From Streptomyces adelaidensis (GTDB lineage Bacteria; Actinomycetota; Actinomycetes; Streptomycetales; Streptomycetaceae): a stretch of DNA of 64,000 bases. The notes under the pieces were generated by a model. That model worked only from the letters and a program-made list of their open reading frames with translations, was not told where the DNA came from and ran no database searches. Within the stretch, counting starts at the first letter, position 1. Each line of letters opens with the position of its first letter. The position numbers and the translations under genes were made by a program. Below are positions 1 to 8,222 of this stretch, piece after piece. The stretch is taken from NCBI RefSeq assembly GCF_016598475.1, contig NZ_JAEMUX010000003.1, positions 62,001 to 126,000 of the forward strand. Direction: 5' to 3'.

Positions 1-255
1 GGAGTCGAGGACGACGAAGCCGGGGTCGCCGTCGGCGGCGAGGGCGGCGGCCACATCGGACACGTCGGCGTGGAAGACGAGACTGGCCCGGAAGTACGCG
101 GCGGCATCGGCGGGGGCCGCCGGGGCCACCCGCAGGACGGGGCTGGCGGCGGCTGCGGTCGTGGCAGTGGCAGTGGTCGTGGCAGTGGCAGTGGTCGTGG
201 CAGTGGCAGTGGTCGTGGCAGTGGCAGTGGTCGTGGCGGTGGTGGTGACGCTCAT
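1..255 (-). CDS. Rhodanese-like domain protein, N-terminal part only
   Basis: The gene starts with ATG at 253-255 on the minus strand and leaves the window at position 1 after 85 codons. Residues 4 to about 36 are a Thr/Ala tail encoded by an 18-bp tandem repeat. After it come a hydrophilic helix and the segment PGFVVLDS, which resembles the opening of a rhodanese (sulfurtransferase) domain. The Cys active loop would lie outside the window, so catalytic competence cannot be judged. It is divergent from the AsnC regulator at 387. The family call rests on a short stretch and could be wrong. Confidence 0.6.
   Translation of the reverse strand, partial: MSVTTTATTTATATTTATATTTATATTTATATTAAAASPVLRVAPAAPADAAAYFRASLVFHADVSDVAAALAADGDPGFVVLDS
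157..246. repeat. 18-bp minisatellite inside the rhodanese-like gene
   Basis: Four identical 18-bp units occupy 157-228, followed by one degenerate unit at 229-246. The unit is a multiple of three and reads in frame as a Thr/Ala hexapeptide, so copy-number change would lengthen or shorten the protein tail without a frameshift. Confidence 0.9.
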
Positions 256-386
256 GAGCTGGCCTTTCCCTCGCGGAACTCCTCTTTTCCCTGGTCAGAA
301 ATCTACGACTGGTGATCCACTCCCTGAAGGGACATTCCACGGTCCAGACCTTGATCAGCCGGGGAATCCCCTGCTATGCATCGGAC

Positions 387-842
387 ATGACCACGAATCC
401 CCCGTACGTGCCCGACGCCACCGACTGGCGCGTTCTGGAGGTCCTCCAGCGCGAGGGACGAACCGGCTTCGCCGAACTGGCCCGTGCCGTGTCGATGTCG
501 GCGAGTGCCGTGACCGAGCGGGTGCGGCGGCTGGAGGAGGCCGGCGTGATCCAGGGATACACGGCCGTCGTGGACCCGGAGCGGCTGGGGCTGCCGATCC
601 TCGCGTTCGTCCGCCTGCGCTACCCCAACGGGAACTACAAGCCGTTCCACGACCTGGTGGCTGTCACGCCCGAGATCCTTGAGGCGCATCACGTCACGGG
701 TGACGACTGCTTCGTGATCAAGGTCATCGCCCGTTCGATGCGTCACCTGGAGGAGGTGTCCGGCAAGATCGGCGCGCTGGGGTCGGTGACGACGAGCGTC
801 GTCTACTCCTCACCGCTGCCCCGGCGGCCGCTGGGTCACTGA
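387..842 (+). CDS. Lrp/AsnC family transcriptional regulator
   Basis: The 151-residue protein has the family layout: an N-terminal winged HTH (TDWRVLEVLQREGR, then SMSASAVTERVRRLEEAG) and a C-terminal RAM domain for amino-acid sensing and oligomerisation (HHVTGDDCFVIKVIA). I chose ATG at 387 because the protein then begins just before the HTH, as in relatives; in-frame codons further upstream add an unrelated leader. It is divergent from the rhodanese-like gene, which it may regulate together with itself. Its stop overlaps the stop of convergent sbcC by 7 bp. The ligand is unknown. Confidence 0.9.
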   Translation: MTTNPPYVPDATDWRVLEVLQREGRTGFAELARAVSMSASAVTERVRRLEEAGVIQGYTAVVDPERLGLPILAFVRLRYPNGNYKPFHDLVAVTPEILEAHHVTGDDCFVIKVIARSMRHLEEVSGKIGALGSVTTSVVYSSPLPRRPLGH

Positions 843-3829
843 CCTCGCTGCCGCACGACCGATCCCGTCCGCTCCTTCACGATCTCCAACTGCGCGTGGA
901 TACGTCGCCGCAGGTCGGCGACGTGACTGACGATGCCGACGCTGCGGTCGCGTTCGCGGAGCGAGTCGAGGACGTCGAGGACCTCGTCGAGGGTCTGGTC
1001 GTCGAGGCTGCCGAACCCCTCGTCGATGAAGAGGGTGTCGAGGCGTACGCCGCCCGCCTCGTCGGTGACGACGTCGGCGAGGCCGAGGGCCAGCGCGAGG
1101 GAGGCGAAGAACGTCTCGCCGCCGGAGAGCGTGGCCGTGTCCCGCTCCCGGCCGGTCCAGGCGTCGACGACATGCAGTCCGAGACCGCTGCGGGCGCCGC
1201 GACCGACCCGGTCGTCGGAGTGGACGAGGGTGTAGCGGCCGGAGGACATGCGCTGGAGCCGTACGGTCGCGGCGGCGGCGACCTGTTCCAGGCGGGCGGC
1301 CAGGACGTAGGCCTCCAGGCGCATCCGGCGCTCGTTGTCGGCGGCGGTACCGGCCGCGAGTCCGGCCATGCGGGCGACCCGGTCGTACTCCTCGCGCAGC
1401 GGCGCCAGGCGTCGTACGGAGGCGGTGGCCCGCGCGGACAGCCGGTCGAGTTCGGCGCGGCGGCGCTCGGCGGCGTCCCACGCGGAGACGGTGTCCTGGA
1501 GCCGCGCGGCGGCTGCCGAGGCGGCCCGCTCGGCCGTTGCCAGGTCGGCGGGCGGCAGCTGGGCGGCGGCAGCGGTGTCGGTCTCGGCGAGTACGGTCCG
1601 CACGGCCGCCTCCTCCGACTGCCAGGCATCGAGGTGGTGTTGGAGGTCTCGGTGGGCGGCGGCGTCGAGGAGGGCGGCGGCCGCGGCCTGCGGGGTGTCG
1701 AACCCGGCGCGGAAGGCGGCGTCGGCGAGGCGCGCGTCGGCGTCCTTGAGCCGCTGCGCGGTGCCGTCGGCGGTCCGCACGGCCTCGGCGGCCTCGGTGA
1801 GGAGCCCGGTCCGCCGCTCCAGCTGCGCGGCCCGCGCCGCCACGCTGTCGGCGTCGCCCCGGGCCTGCGCCAACTCCCCTTCCAGCGCTGCCCGTTCGCG
1901 CTCCAGCGCGTCCCGTCGGGTGTTGCGGGACGCGGCCCTGACGGCCGCCTCCCGCTGCGCGGCGGTCCGCCGGTCGCGCTCCCGTTCGGCGTGCAGAAGG
2001 GCCTCCTGCGCGGGATGCAGCCCAGAGGCGCCCCGGCGCGCCCGCGCGTAGCGCTCCTCCAGCTCCTCCGCCAGCGAGGCGAGCCGCTCGGTCGGCGTGT
2101 CGCCCGCCTCGGCGCTCGCGGCGGCCAACGCCCGCTGTACGAGCCCGAGTCGGCGCTCGGCCTCGGCGCGCTCCTCGTCGGCGCGCTGGAACGCGGCGAG
2201 TGCCCGCTCCTCCGTCTCCCGGTCCACGTGTCCGGCGACCTTCCGGGCCGGCTCGGGGTGTTCGGTGCTGCCGCAGACCGCGCACGGCGCGCCGTCGGCG
2301 AGCCCGGCGGCGAGCTCCGCCGCGATGCCGGACAGGCGCTGTTCCTTGAGGTCCAGCCAGTGGGAGCGCGCCTCCACCGCCCGCTCGGCCAGCCGGAGTA
2401 CGCGCGCCTGGGCCTCGTCGGTGTCGCGGCCGAGCTGGTCGCGTTGCCGGGCCGCCCGGAGCCGCTGCTCGGCGGGTTCGCGCTGCACGGCGAGTTGTTC
2501 GGCGCGGGTGGCCGCCTCCTGGGCGGACTCGATACGGGTCCGCAGCTCCGCCCGGGTCGTCTCCCATGCGGCCAGCCAGCCCTCGGCGTCCTGGAGGACG
2601 TCCTCGTCGGCCCGCTCCTCGCCGTCCAACTCCGTGCGCTCGGTGACCAGTTCGGTCAGCCGCTGCGCCGCGCGCCGGGCCGACTCAAGACCGCCCAGCT
2701 CCTCGGCGGCCTTGCGGGCGGCGGTCGCGAGCCCGGCGGCACCGGCGTCGGCGTAGGTCCGCGGCAGCTCGCCGCGCGCGCGTGTCTCGTCCGCGCTCGC
2801 GCGCCGGTGCTCGGTCTCGGCCTCGTCCCGCAGCTCCAGCGCGGGCGCCACGGCCTCCGCCTTGCGGGCCCGCTCCATCCGCGCCCGGTCCTCCCGATGG
2901 CCCTCGGCGCGCTCCGCCAGCCGCCCGGCCCGCTCCCGCGCCTCCGCGAACCGCCGCTGCAACCGCGCCACTTCGCGTACGTCGTCCAGGACGCGCTCGG
3001 CGGTGGCCCGCGCCGACTCGGCCGCCGCGCGGGCGCAGTGGGTGATGGTGAGCCGTTCCCGGGCCGTGCTGCGGGCGACGGCGGCCCAGCCCAGTACGGC
3101 TTCGGCGAGACCCGGGTCGCCCGGCGCCAGTTCGGGCAGCTCGGGGGCGTCCCCCGCCGCCTGCTGCATACGGTGGGCGTCGGCCAGCAGCTCCGTGTCG
3201 CCCTCGCGCACCCTGGCCTCGGTCGCCCGGCGCCGGTCGGCGAGGCGCTTCTCGACCGCGGCGAAACGGTGGGTGTCGAAGAGCCGGCCGAGCAGCCGCC
3301 CCCGCGCCTCCGCGTCGGCACGCAGGAAACGCGCGAAGTCGCCCTGCGGCAACAGCACGACCTGGCAGAACTGCTCCCGGCTCATCCCCAGGACCTGCGT
3401 GATCTCCTCGCCGATCTCCTGGTGGGAGCGGCTGAGGTCCTTCCACGCCCCTGCCACCGCGTCGTACTCCCGCAGCCAGCTCTGCGCCTTGTCGAGCGTG
3501 GTGCCCTCGCCGCGCTTCTTGGGGCGCTCCCAGGGCGGCTGCCGGGTGATCTCCAACCGGCGTCCCGCGACGGTGAGTTCCACACGAACCTCGGTGCGCT
3601 CCGCGGCTGCCGCGTGGTCGCTGCGCAGGCTCATGCCCTGACCGCTCTGCCGGGCACCCGGCACCGAGCCGTACAGCGCGTAGCAGACCGCGTCCAGCAC
3701 CGACGTCTTGCCCGCCCCGGTCGGGCCGTGCAGCAGGAAGAGGCCCGCCGCCGAGAGGTCGTCGAAGTCGACGGTCTGGGCACCGCCGAAGGGGCCGAAG
3801 GCCGTGATGTCGAGCCGGTGCAGTCTCAT
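836..3829 (-). CDS. sbcC: SbcC, SMC-like ATPase subunit of the SbcCD nuclease
   Basis: This is the large subunit of the SbcCD (Mre11-Rad50 type) double-strand nuclease that opens hairpins and processes blocked DNA ends. The 997-residue protein has Walker A GPTGAGKT at 35-42, a Q-loop near 163 (PQGDF), long coiled-coil arms, a zinc hook C-A-V-C at 516-519, the ABC signature LSGGE near 900 and Walker B with FIDEGFGSLD shortly after. The start MRLHRLDI is the conserved family N-terminus; the open frame continues upstream without similarity. It follows sbcD in the same direction, but a 367-bp spacer with a repeated structured element separates them, which is unusual because these genes normally abut. 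Confidence 0.95.
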   Translation of the reverse strand: MRLHRLDITAFGPFGGAQTVDFDDLSAAGLFLLHGPTGAGKTSVLDAVCYALYGSVPGARQSGQGMSLRSDHAAAAERTEVRVELTVAGRRLEITRQPPWERPKKRGEGTTLDKAQSWLREYDAVAGAWKDLSRSHQEIGEEITQVLGMSREQFCQVVLLPQGDFARFLRADAEARGRLLGRLFDTHRFAAVEKRLADRRRATEARVREGDTELLADAHRMQQAAGDAPELPELAPGDPGLAEAVLGWAAVARSTARERLTITHCARAAAESARATAERVLDDVREVARLQRRFAEARERAGRLAERAEGHREDRARMERARKAEAVAPALELRDEAETEHRRASADETRARGELPRTYADAGAAGLATAARKAAEELGGLESARRAAQRLTELVTERTELDGEERADEDVLQDAEGWLAAWETTRAELRTRIESAQEAATRAEQLAVQREPAEQRLRAARQRDQLGRDTDEAQARVLRLAERAVEARSHWLDLKEQRLSGIAAELAAGLADGAPCAVCGSTEHPEPARKVAGHVDRETEERALAAFQRADEERAEAERRLGLVQRALAAASAEAGDTPTERLASLAEELEERYARARRGASGLHPAQEALLHAERERDRRTAAQREAAVRAASRNTRRDALERERAALEGELAQARGDADSVAARAAQLERRTGLLTEAAEAVRTADGTAQRLKDADARLADAAFRAGFDTPQAAAAALLDAAAHRDLQHHLDAWQSEEAAVRTVLAETDTAAAAQLPPADLATAERAASAAAARLQDTVSAWDAAERRRAELDRLSARATASVRRLAPLREEYDRVARMAGLAAGTAADNERRMRLEAYVLAARLEQVAAAATVRLQRMSSGRYTLVHSDDRVGRGARSGLGLHVVDAWTGRERDTATLSGGETFFASLALALGLADVVTDEAGGVRLDTLFIDEGFGSLDDQTLDEVLDVLDSLRERDRSVGIVSHVADLRRRIHAQLEIVKERTGSVVRQRGQ

Positions 3830-3889
3830 CGGGCGCCTGCCGTGGCGGTTGAGCGGGACGGCCCCAGGAGGCGGTCGCGGGTATCGGGT

Positions 3890-3983
3890 GGGCACACGCC
3901 GACCGGGCGACCTGCCCGGTCGATCTCGTGGGGGTCGCGGATGGGGAGATCTCCTGTGCGGAGTGGGCCGAGCGGGGGCGAAC
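3890..3983. repeat. Structured direct repeat, copy A, in the sbcD-sbcC spacer
   Basis: Copy A of an imperfect repeat of about 92 bp. It holds a perfect 8-bp stem (3901-3908 with 3914-3921, 5-nt loop) and the palindrome GGAGATCTCC at 3945-3954. Copy B lies at 4052-4142. On the transcribed strand both would be part of the sbcDC message. Confidence 0.8.
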
Positions 3984-4051
3984 CGCTCAACGCGGCACCT
4001 CTGCGGCGGCGGGGCGGGCCGACCGGACAGAGCGGTCCCGGGGCATCGTGC

Positions 4052-4142
4052 GGGCGCACACCGACGGAGCAACCTCCGCTAGCGAACCCCTGCGGGTCAC
4101 GCACCGGGAGATCTCCTCTGCCGAACGGGCCGAGCCTGGAAC
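4052..4142. repeat. Structured direct repeat, copy B, in the sbcD-sbcC spacer
   Basis: Copy B aligns along its length to copy A. It keeps the palindrome GGAGATCTCC (4107-4116) and also a stem at the equivalent place (CGGAG 4065-4069 with CTCCG 4074-4078), although the bases of the stem differ. Preserved pairing with changed sequence suggests a selected RNA or cruciform structure. Confidence 0.75.
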
Positions 4143-4196
4143 CGGACTGGGCAGCCGCGCATCGGAAGCCTGCCTTGTGAAGTCGGCGTCGGCCGC

Positions 4197-5360
4197 TCAT
4201 CGGGTCCCCTCCCGGACCGTCTCGTCCGCCCGCACCGCGTCGAACGCGTCCCTGAGCACTGCCCGTTCGTGTTCGTCGGGGCCGGAGCCGCGGACATGGG
4301 CCACGAAGTCCTCGGCGATCTGCTGGTCTTCGCGCCCGGCGAGGCGCCGGGCGTAGGAGACGTCGGGGTCGCCGGGGGCGCGCTCGGGGTCGAAGACGAG
4401 GCTGAGCGTGTGGGGGAAGCGTTCGATGAGCCGGGCCATGGGCTCGGCGGGGCGCACCGGGTCGGTGAGGGTCGCCTCGACCCATGCCTCCTCGTGCCGC
4501 GCCGTCTCCGGGTCGGCGAGCAGGTCCGCCAGCCGCCCCCGGATGCGGGCGAGCGGGCGCGGTACGGGGCAGTCGAGCCGCTCGGCGCCTACCGAGCCGT
4601 CGGCACCGAGGTCCACCAGCCACATGCTCTTGCGGTGGTCGGTCTCCGAGAAGGAGTACGGCAGCGGGGAGCCCGAGTAGCGCACGCGTTCGGTGATGGT
4701 CTGGCTGCCGTGCAGATGGCCCAGCGCCACATAGTCGACCCCGTCGAAGACCCCGGCGGGCACGGCAAAGACGCCGCCGACGGAGATGTCCCGCTCGCTG
4801 TCGCTGGCCGCGCCCCCGGTGACGAAGGCATGGGCGAGGACGACGGAACGGGTGCCTGCCGGGCGGTCGGCCAGATCGGCGCGGACCCGGTCCATGGCGG
4901 CGCCGAGGACCGTCTCGTGGCTCGCCTTCTCCACCCCGAACTCGTCCTTCACCAGGGCGGGTTCGAGATACGGCAGCCCGTAGAAGGCGACGTCGCCGTG
5001 GGCGTCCGGCAGGACCACCGGGGTCCCGGCCGCCGAGGCCGCGGTCCGCAGGTGGATGCCCGCCCGCCCGATGAGGCCCGCGCCGACGCCGAGCCGGCGC
5101 GCCGAGTCGTGGTTCCCGGAGATCATCACCGTGGGCACGCCCAGGTCGGCCAGCCGGTGCAGGGCGTCGTCGAAGAGCTCGACCGCGGCCAGCGGCGGCA
5201 CCGCCCGGTCGTACACGTCGCCCGAGACGACCACCGCGTCCACGTCGCGCTCCCGCACGGTCGTGACGAGATGACCGATGAACTCGGACTGCGCACCGAG
5301 CATGTTCACCCGGTGGAACGCCCGGCCTAGATGCCAGTCGGAAGTGTGCAGCACTCTCAA
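4197..5360 (-). CDS. sbcD: SbcD, metallophosphoesterase subunit of the SbcCD nuclease
   Basis: This is the catalytic Mre11-like subunit. The 387-residue protein shows the phosphoesterase metal motifs in order: D8-x-H10 (TSDWHLGR), SGDVYD near 50, GNHD near 85, and later histidine motifs (VLAHAF, ALGHLHG). I place the start at TTG 5360, which gives the family N-terminus L-R-V-L-H-T-S and sits 7 nt after GGAG; the open frame runs further upstream through a 21-bp repeat that is unlikely to be coding. It is the first gene of the sbcDC unit. Confidence 0.93.
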   Translation of the reverse strand: MRVLHTSDWHLGRAFHRVNMLGAQSEFIGHLVTTVRERDVDAVVVSGDVYDRAVPPLAAVELFDDALHRLADLGVPTVMISGNHDSARRLGVGAGLIGRAGIHLRTAASAAGTPVVLPDAHGDVAFYGLPYLEPALVKDEFGVEKASHETVLGAAMDRVRADLADRPAGTRSVVLAHAFVTGGAASDSERDISVGGVFAVPAGVFDGVDYVALGHLHGSQTITERVRYSGSPLPYSFSETDHRKSMWLVDLGADGSVGAERLDCPVPRPLARIRGRLADLLADPETARHEEAWVEATLTDPVRPAEPMARLIERFPHTLSLVFDPERAPGDPDVSYARRLAGREDQQIAEDFVAHVRGSGPDEHERAVLRDAFDAVRADETVREGTR

Positions 5361-5388
5361 GAAACCGCTCCGACCCGCACGTCTCCCC

Positions 5389-5430
5389 CTACGACCTCTG
5401 AAAATCCCTCTACGACCTCTGAAAATCCCT
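5389..5430. repeat. Two perfect 21-bp direct repeats upstream of sbcD
   Basis: Copies at 5389-5409 and 5410-5430 are identical and directly adjacent, about two helical turns apart, just upstream of the sbcD start. A 6-bp hairpin follows at 5451-5466. The place suggests a binding site or promoter element for sbcDC. It does not resemble the actinobacterial LexA box as I know it. Confidence 0.8.
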
Positions 5431-5579
5431 GGTACCACGCCGACCCGCACAAGCCCGCACGGGCTTGCCGTCAGCACCGACCACGCTAACGCCTGCGCGT
5501 ACCTGATCCACCACAAACCCCGGACTGCCACTGACGACGGAGGGCGAATCGTCGCAAATGCCGGATACCGCGCGCTCGC

Positions 5580-6206
5580 TCACGCGTCCCCGTACGCCTC
5601 GCCGCCCAGTTCGAGGCCGGCCGTGCCCGCGGTGGTGTCGGCGAGCCAGGCGCGGAAGGCGTCCACGTCGGCGTCGGGCAGTCCGATCTCGATGGTGACC
5701 GCCTCCGCGTACCGCACGTCACGGACCTCGCGCCCGGTGGCCCGCAGGTCGTTGTGCACCTTGCCGGCGCGCTGGTGGTCGACGGTCACCGTGGCCAGCC
5801 GGAAGCGCCGGCGCGTGACGCTGCCGAGGGTGTCCAGCGCCTCGCCCACGGCACCGCCGTACGCCCTGATGAGGCCGCCCGCGCCCAGCTTGACCCCGCC
5901 GTAGTAGCGGGTGACGACGGCGACGACGTACCGCATGTCCCGCCGCATCAGCATCTGGAGCATGGGGAGCCCGGCGGTGCCGCCGGGCTCCCCGTCGTCG
6001 CTGGCCCGCTGGACGGCCGCGTCGGCGCCGATGACGTACGCGAAGCAGTTGTGCGTCGCGTCGGCATGCTCCTTGCGCACGGCCGCGACGAACTCCTGCG
6101 CCTCCCGCTCGGTGGCGGCCGGTCCGAGGGCACACAGAAACCGGGAGCGATTGACCTCGGTCTCGTGCACGCCGGCACGGGCGACGGTGCGGTACTCGTC
6201 CTGCAT
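5580..6206 (-). CDS. YigZ/IMPACT family protein
   Basis: The 208-residue protein carries the UPF0029/IMPACT signature: SRFLC near the N-terminus, THNCFAY, SDDGEPGGTAG and RYYGGVKLGAGGLIRAYGG. The second half (about 140-208) matches the small C-terminal domain of YigZ. The family binds nucleic acid or ribosome-linked factors, and its bacterial role is unsettled. It is a single gene between sbcD and the sixA gene. ATG at 6206 gives the usual family start. Confidence 0.93.
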   Translation of the reverse strand: MQDEYRTVARAGVHETEVNRSRFLCALGPAATEREAQEFVAAVRKEHADATHNCFAYVIGADAAVQRASDDGEPGGTAGLPMLQMLMRRDMRYVVAVVTRYYGGVKLGAGGLIRAYGGAVGEALDTLGSVTRRRFRLATVTVDHQRAGKVHNDLRATGREVRDVRYAEAVTIEIGLPDADVDAFRAWLADTTAGTAGLELGGEAYGDA

Positions 6207-6282
6207 CCGGCCAGCCTATGCGCAGGCGAGTGGGCGGCCGCGCCGGGCGTCGCCCGAGGCCGGGGCCCGGCTCTTCGGAGGG

Positions 6283-6828
6283 TCAGGACTCCTTCTTCCC
6301 CCTGGGCACGATCATGTCCGTCAGCAGGGCGGTACCGGGGGCGAGCGCGGCCCAGGTCTCGCCGCGCCAGGAAAGGAAGGCGATGGCCGAGGTGGGGAAC
6401 TTGGTCCGTACGTCGTCCAAGGCGTCGTCGAGGGCGTCACCGGCGAGGTCCAGGACCAGTTCCTCCAGGCCTGGGTTGTGGCCGACGAGCAGCAGGGTCC
6501 GCACCCCGTCGGGGACCTCGCGCACCACGGCGAGCAGTTCCGCCGGCTCGGCGGCGTAGATCCGCCGGTCGTGCCGTGCGGGCGGCGGCGTCCCCCACTG
6601 GGCGGAGGCCAGCTCCCAGGTCTGGCGGGCGCGTACGGCCGTGGAGCACAGGGCGAGGTCGGGCAGGCAGTCCGCCTCGGCGAGGGCCCGGCCGGCGGCG
6701 GGGGCGTCGCGGCGGCCGCGCGGCGCCAGGGGCCGTTCGTGGTCAAGAACGCCCGCCGGCCAGGCGGACTTGGCGTGCCGCAGGACGACGAGTCTGCGCA
6801 GGGGCCCCGCTCCGGCGCGTGTGATCAT
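6283..6828 (-). CDS. sixA: SixA-type phosphohistidine phosphatase
   Basis: The 181-residue protein belongs to the histidine phosphatase (phosphoglycerate mutase-like) superfamily. The catalytic RHAKS motif is at 17-21 with H18 as the phospho-acceptor, and the second histidine lies in VGHNPG near residue 116. SixA enzymes remove phosphate from protein histidines, for instance on phosphotransfer domains; the substrate here is unknown. Its ATG overlaps the stop of the upstream gene (ATGA at 6825-6828), so the two are translationally coupled. Confidence 0.9.
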   Translation of the reverse strand: MITRAGAGPLRRLVVLRHAKSAWPAGVLDHERPLAPRGRRDAPAAGRALAEADCLPDLALCSTAVRARQTWELASAQWGTPPPARHDRRIYAAEPAELLAVVREVPDGVRTLLLVGHNPGLEELVLDLAGDALDDALDDVRTKFPTSAIAFLSWRGETWAALAPGTALLTDMIVPRGKKES

Positions 6829-7607
6829 GCCGGTGCTCCGATCTCACGGGTCAGTTCCAGCCCGAGGAGCCGGTCCGCGTAGGCGTACGTCTCGAATCGC
6901 GCGCCGTCCGGTACATCCTCCGCCTCGGCCACGTCCCGCAGTACGCCGAGCACCGCGGGCACGTCGAGGTCGTCCTCCCAGGCGGCGCGCAGAGCCTGCT
7001 TCACGTCTTCCGGCATCGGCTTCGACGGCCGCGTGGCCCAGCCGGCGACGGCCTTGCGCCACCGGCCGAGCGCGTCGCCCGCCTCGGCCAGGGTGGTGGC
7101 GTCGAGGTCGACGGGTGTCCGGCGGGGGCGGGCGAGGAGGGCGAGCCGCAGGGCCGTGCCCGACGCGGCCGACGCCTCCGCCCCGCTCACCGAGGCGACC
7201 TCGACCCGAACGAGGTCGTTGCCGCCGTCGCCGTCCGTCCCTTCTTCCTGCCCCTGCCCCTCCCCCGCACCGGTCACATGCAGCACCCGCCGCCCTCCCC
7301 CCGTGGCCGCGGCCACGGCCTCGGCCGGCCGGATGCCGAGGTCGTCGGCACGCTCACGCAGCGCGGTTGGCGGGTCGGCGACAAGAAGGACGGGAGCCCC
7401 GCCCAGTTCCAGGGCACGGGCGAGGACATCGGCGACCAGCAGGACCCGCAGCGCCGAAGCGTCGTCCCTCGGCACATGGGCATGGACCCGGGTGAGCGCC
7501 CTACGGACCTCGGCGGGCTCGCCGGTCCGGGCGTCGGTGATACGCAGCACGGGGTGAGCGTAGGCGCGGGAACGCCCGAACGCAGTGCGGAGGACGGCAT
7601 TCCGCAC
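6825..7607 (-). CDS. Conserved protein with cysteinyl-tRNA synthetase-like C-terminus
   Basis: About 260 residues from GTG at 7607. The start is uncertain: the frame stays open upstream, but that part overlaps the divergent CoA-binding gene and has no ribosome site. An N-terminal part (VLRITDARTGEPAEV, then LRVLLVADVLARAL) recalls the opening of CysS/MshC proteins, and the last 100 residues have an AWEDDLDVPAVL block like the helical part of CysS. The HIGH and KMSKS motifs are not seen, so it is probably not an aminoacylating enzyme. It is coupled to sixA. Function unknown. Confidence 0.7.
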   Translation of the reverse strand: MRNAVLRTAFGRSRAYAHPVLRITDARTGEPAEVRRALTRVHAHVPRDDASALRVLLVADVLARALELGGAPVLLVADPPTALRERADDLGIRPAEAVAAATGGGRRVLHVTGAGEGQGQEEGTDGDGGNDLVRVEVASVSGAEASAASGTALRLALLARPRRTPVDLDATTLAEAGDALGRWRKAVAGWATRPSKPMPEDVKQALRAAWEDDLDVPAVLGVLRDVAEAEDVPDGARFETYAYADRLLGLELTREIGAPA

Positions 7608-7745
7608 CTCGAGCCGCCCCGACCCTGCCCGAACCGGGCCACGAGAACCGGTTCCCGAGCCCCGGGAATCCCCGGCCGGCCCCCGCTGTTGCCGCAGGCA
7701 GCCCCCGTCACGGGGCTCCCTCACACAGACACGAGGAGACAGCAC

Positions 7746-8153
7746 ATGTACGGCGACCCCGCCACGATCCGCAAGATCCTCTCGGAACTCGGCGACACCT
7801 GGGCCGTCGTGGGCCTCTCCTCCAACCGCGACCGCGCCGCGTACGCCGTCGCCGAGGTCCTCCAGCGCCACGGCAAGCGCGTCGTCCCGGTGCACCCCAA
7901 GGCCGAGACGGTCCACGGCGAACAGGGCTACCCCTCCCTCGCCGACATCCCCTTCCCCGTGGACGTCGTCGACGTCTTCGTCAACAGCGACCTCGCCGGC
8001 CCGGTCGCCGACGAAGCCGCCCGCATCGGCGCCAAGGCCGTCTGGTTCCAGCTGGGCGTGATCGACGAGGAGGCCTACCACCGCACCCGCGAGTCCGGCC
8101 TGGACATGGTCATGGACCGCTGCCCGGCGATCGAGATACCCCGGCTGGGCTGA
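7746..8153 (+). CDS. CoA-binding domain protein
   Basis: The 135-residue protein is a single Rossmann-type CoA-binding domain of the YccU/succinyl-CoA-synthetase-like family. TWAVVGLSSNRDR is the nucleotide loop, and it ends with DRCPAIEIPRL, the usual C-terminus of the family. GAGGAG lies 10 nt before ATG 7746, which decides the start. It is divergent from the CysS-like gene. The family is widespread, and the physiological substrate is not established. Confidence 0.92.
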   Translation: MYGDPATIRKILSELGDTWAVVGLSSNRDRAAYAVAEVLQRHGKRVVPVHPKAETVHGEQGYPSLADIPFPVDVVDVFVNSDLAGPVADEAARIGAKAVWFQLGVIDEEAYHRTRESGLDMVMDRCPAIEIPRLG

Positions 8154-8176
8154 GGGCCGGCACTCGGCGGCAGGCA

Positions 8177-8194
8177 GCCCCGACGGTCCGGGGC
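8177..8194. terminator. Hairpin between convergent genes
   Basis: A 6-bp stem GCCCCG/CGGGGC with a 6-nt loop lies 23 bp after the CoA-binding gene and ahead of the convergent universal stress gene. There is no T-tract, as is common in Streptomyces. Confidence 0.5.
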
Positions 8195-8222
8195 AGCCCC
8201 CGGGAACGGGTGCTGCGAAGCC

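Noticed and set aside
157..246. Possible CRISPR array
   Set aside because: The units are directly adjacent with no spacers and lie in frame in a coding region.
896..4180. A 1094-codon open frame on the plus strand
   Set aside because: Shadow of sbcC on the other strand; no motifs, and sbcC is unmistakable.
6825..8081. Longer form of the CysS-like protein starting at 8081
   Set aside because: The extra part is anti-sense to the CoA-binding gene, which has a strong ribosome site and a complete domain.
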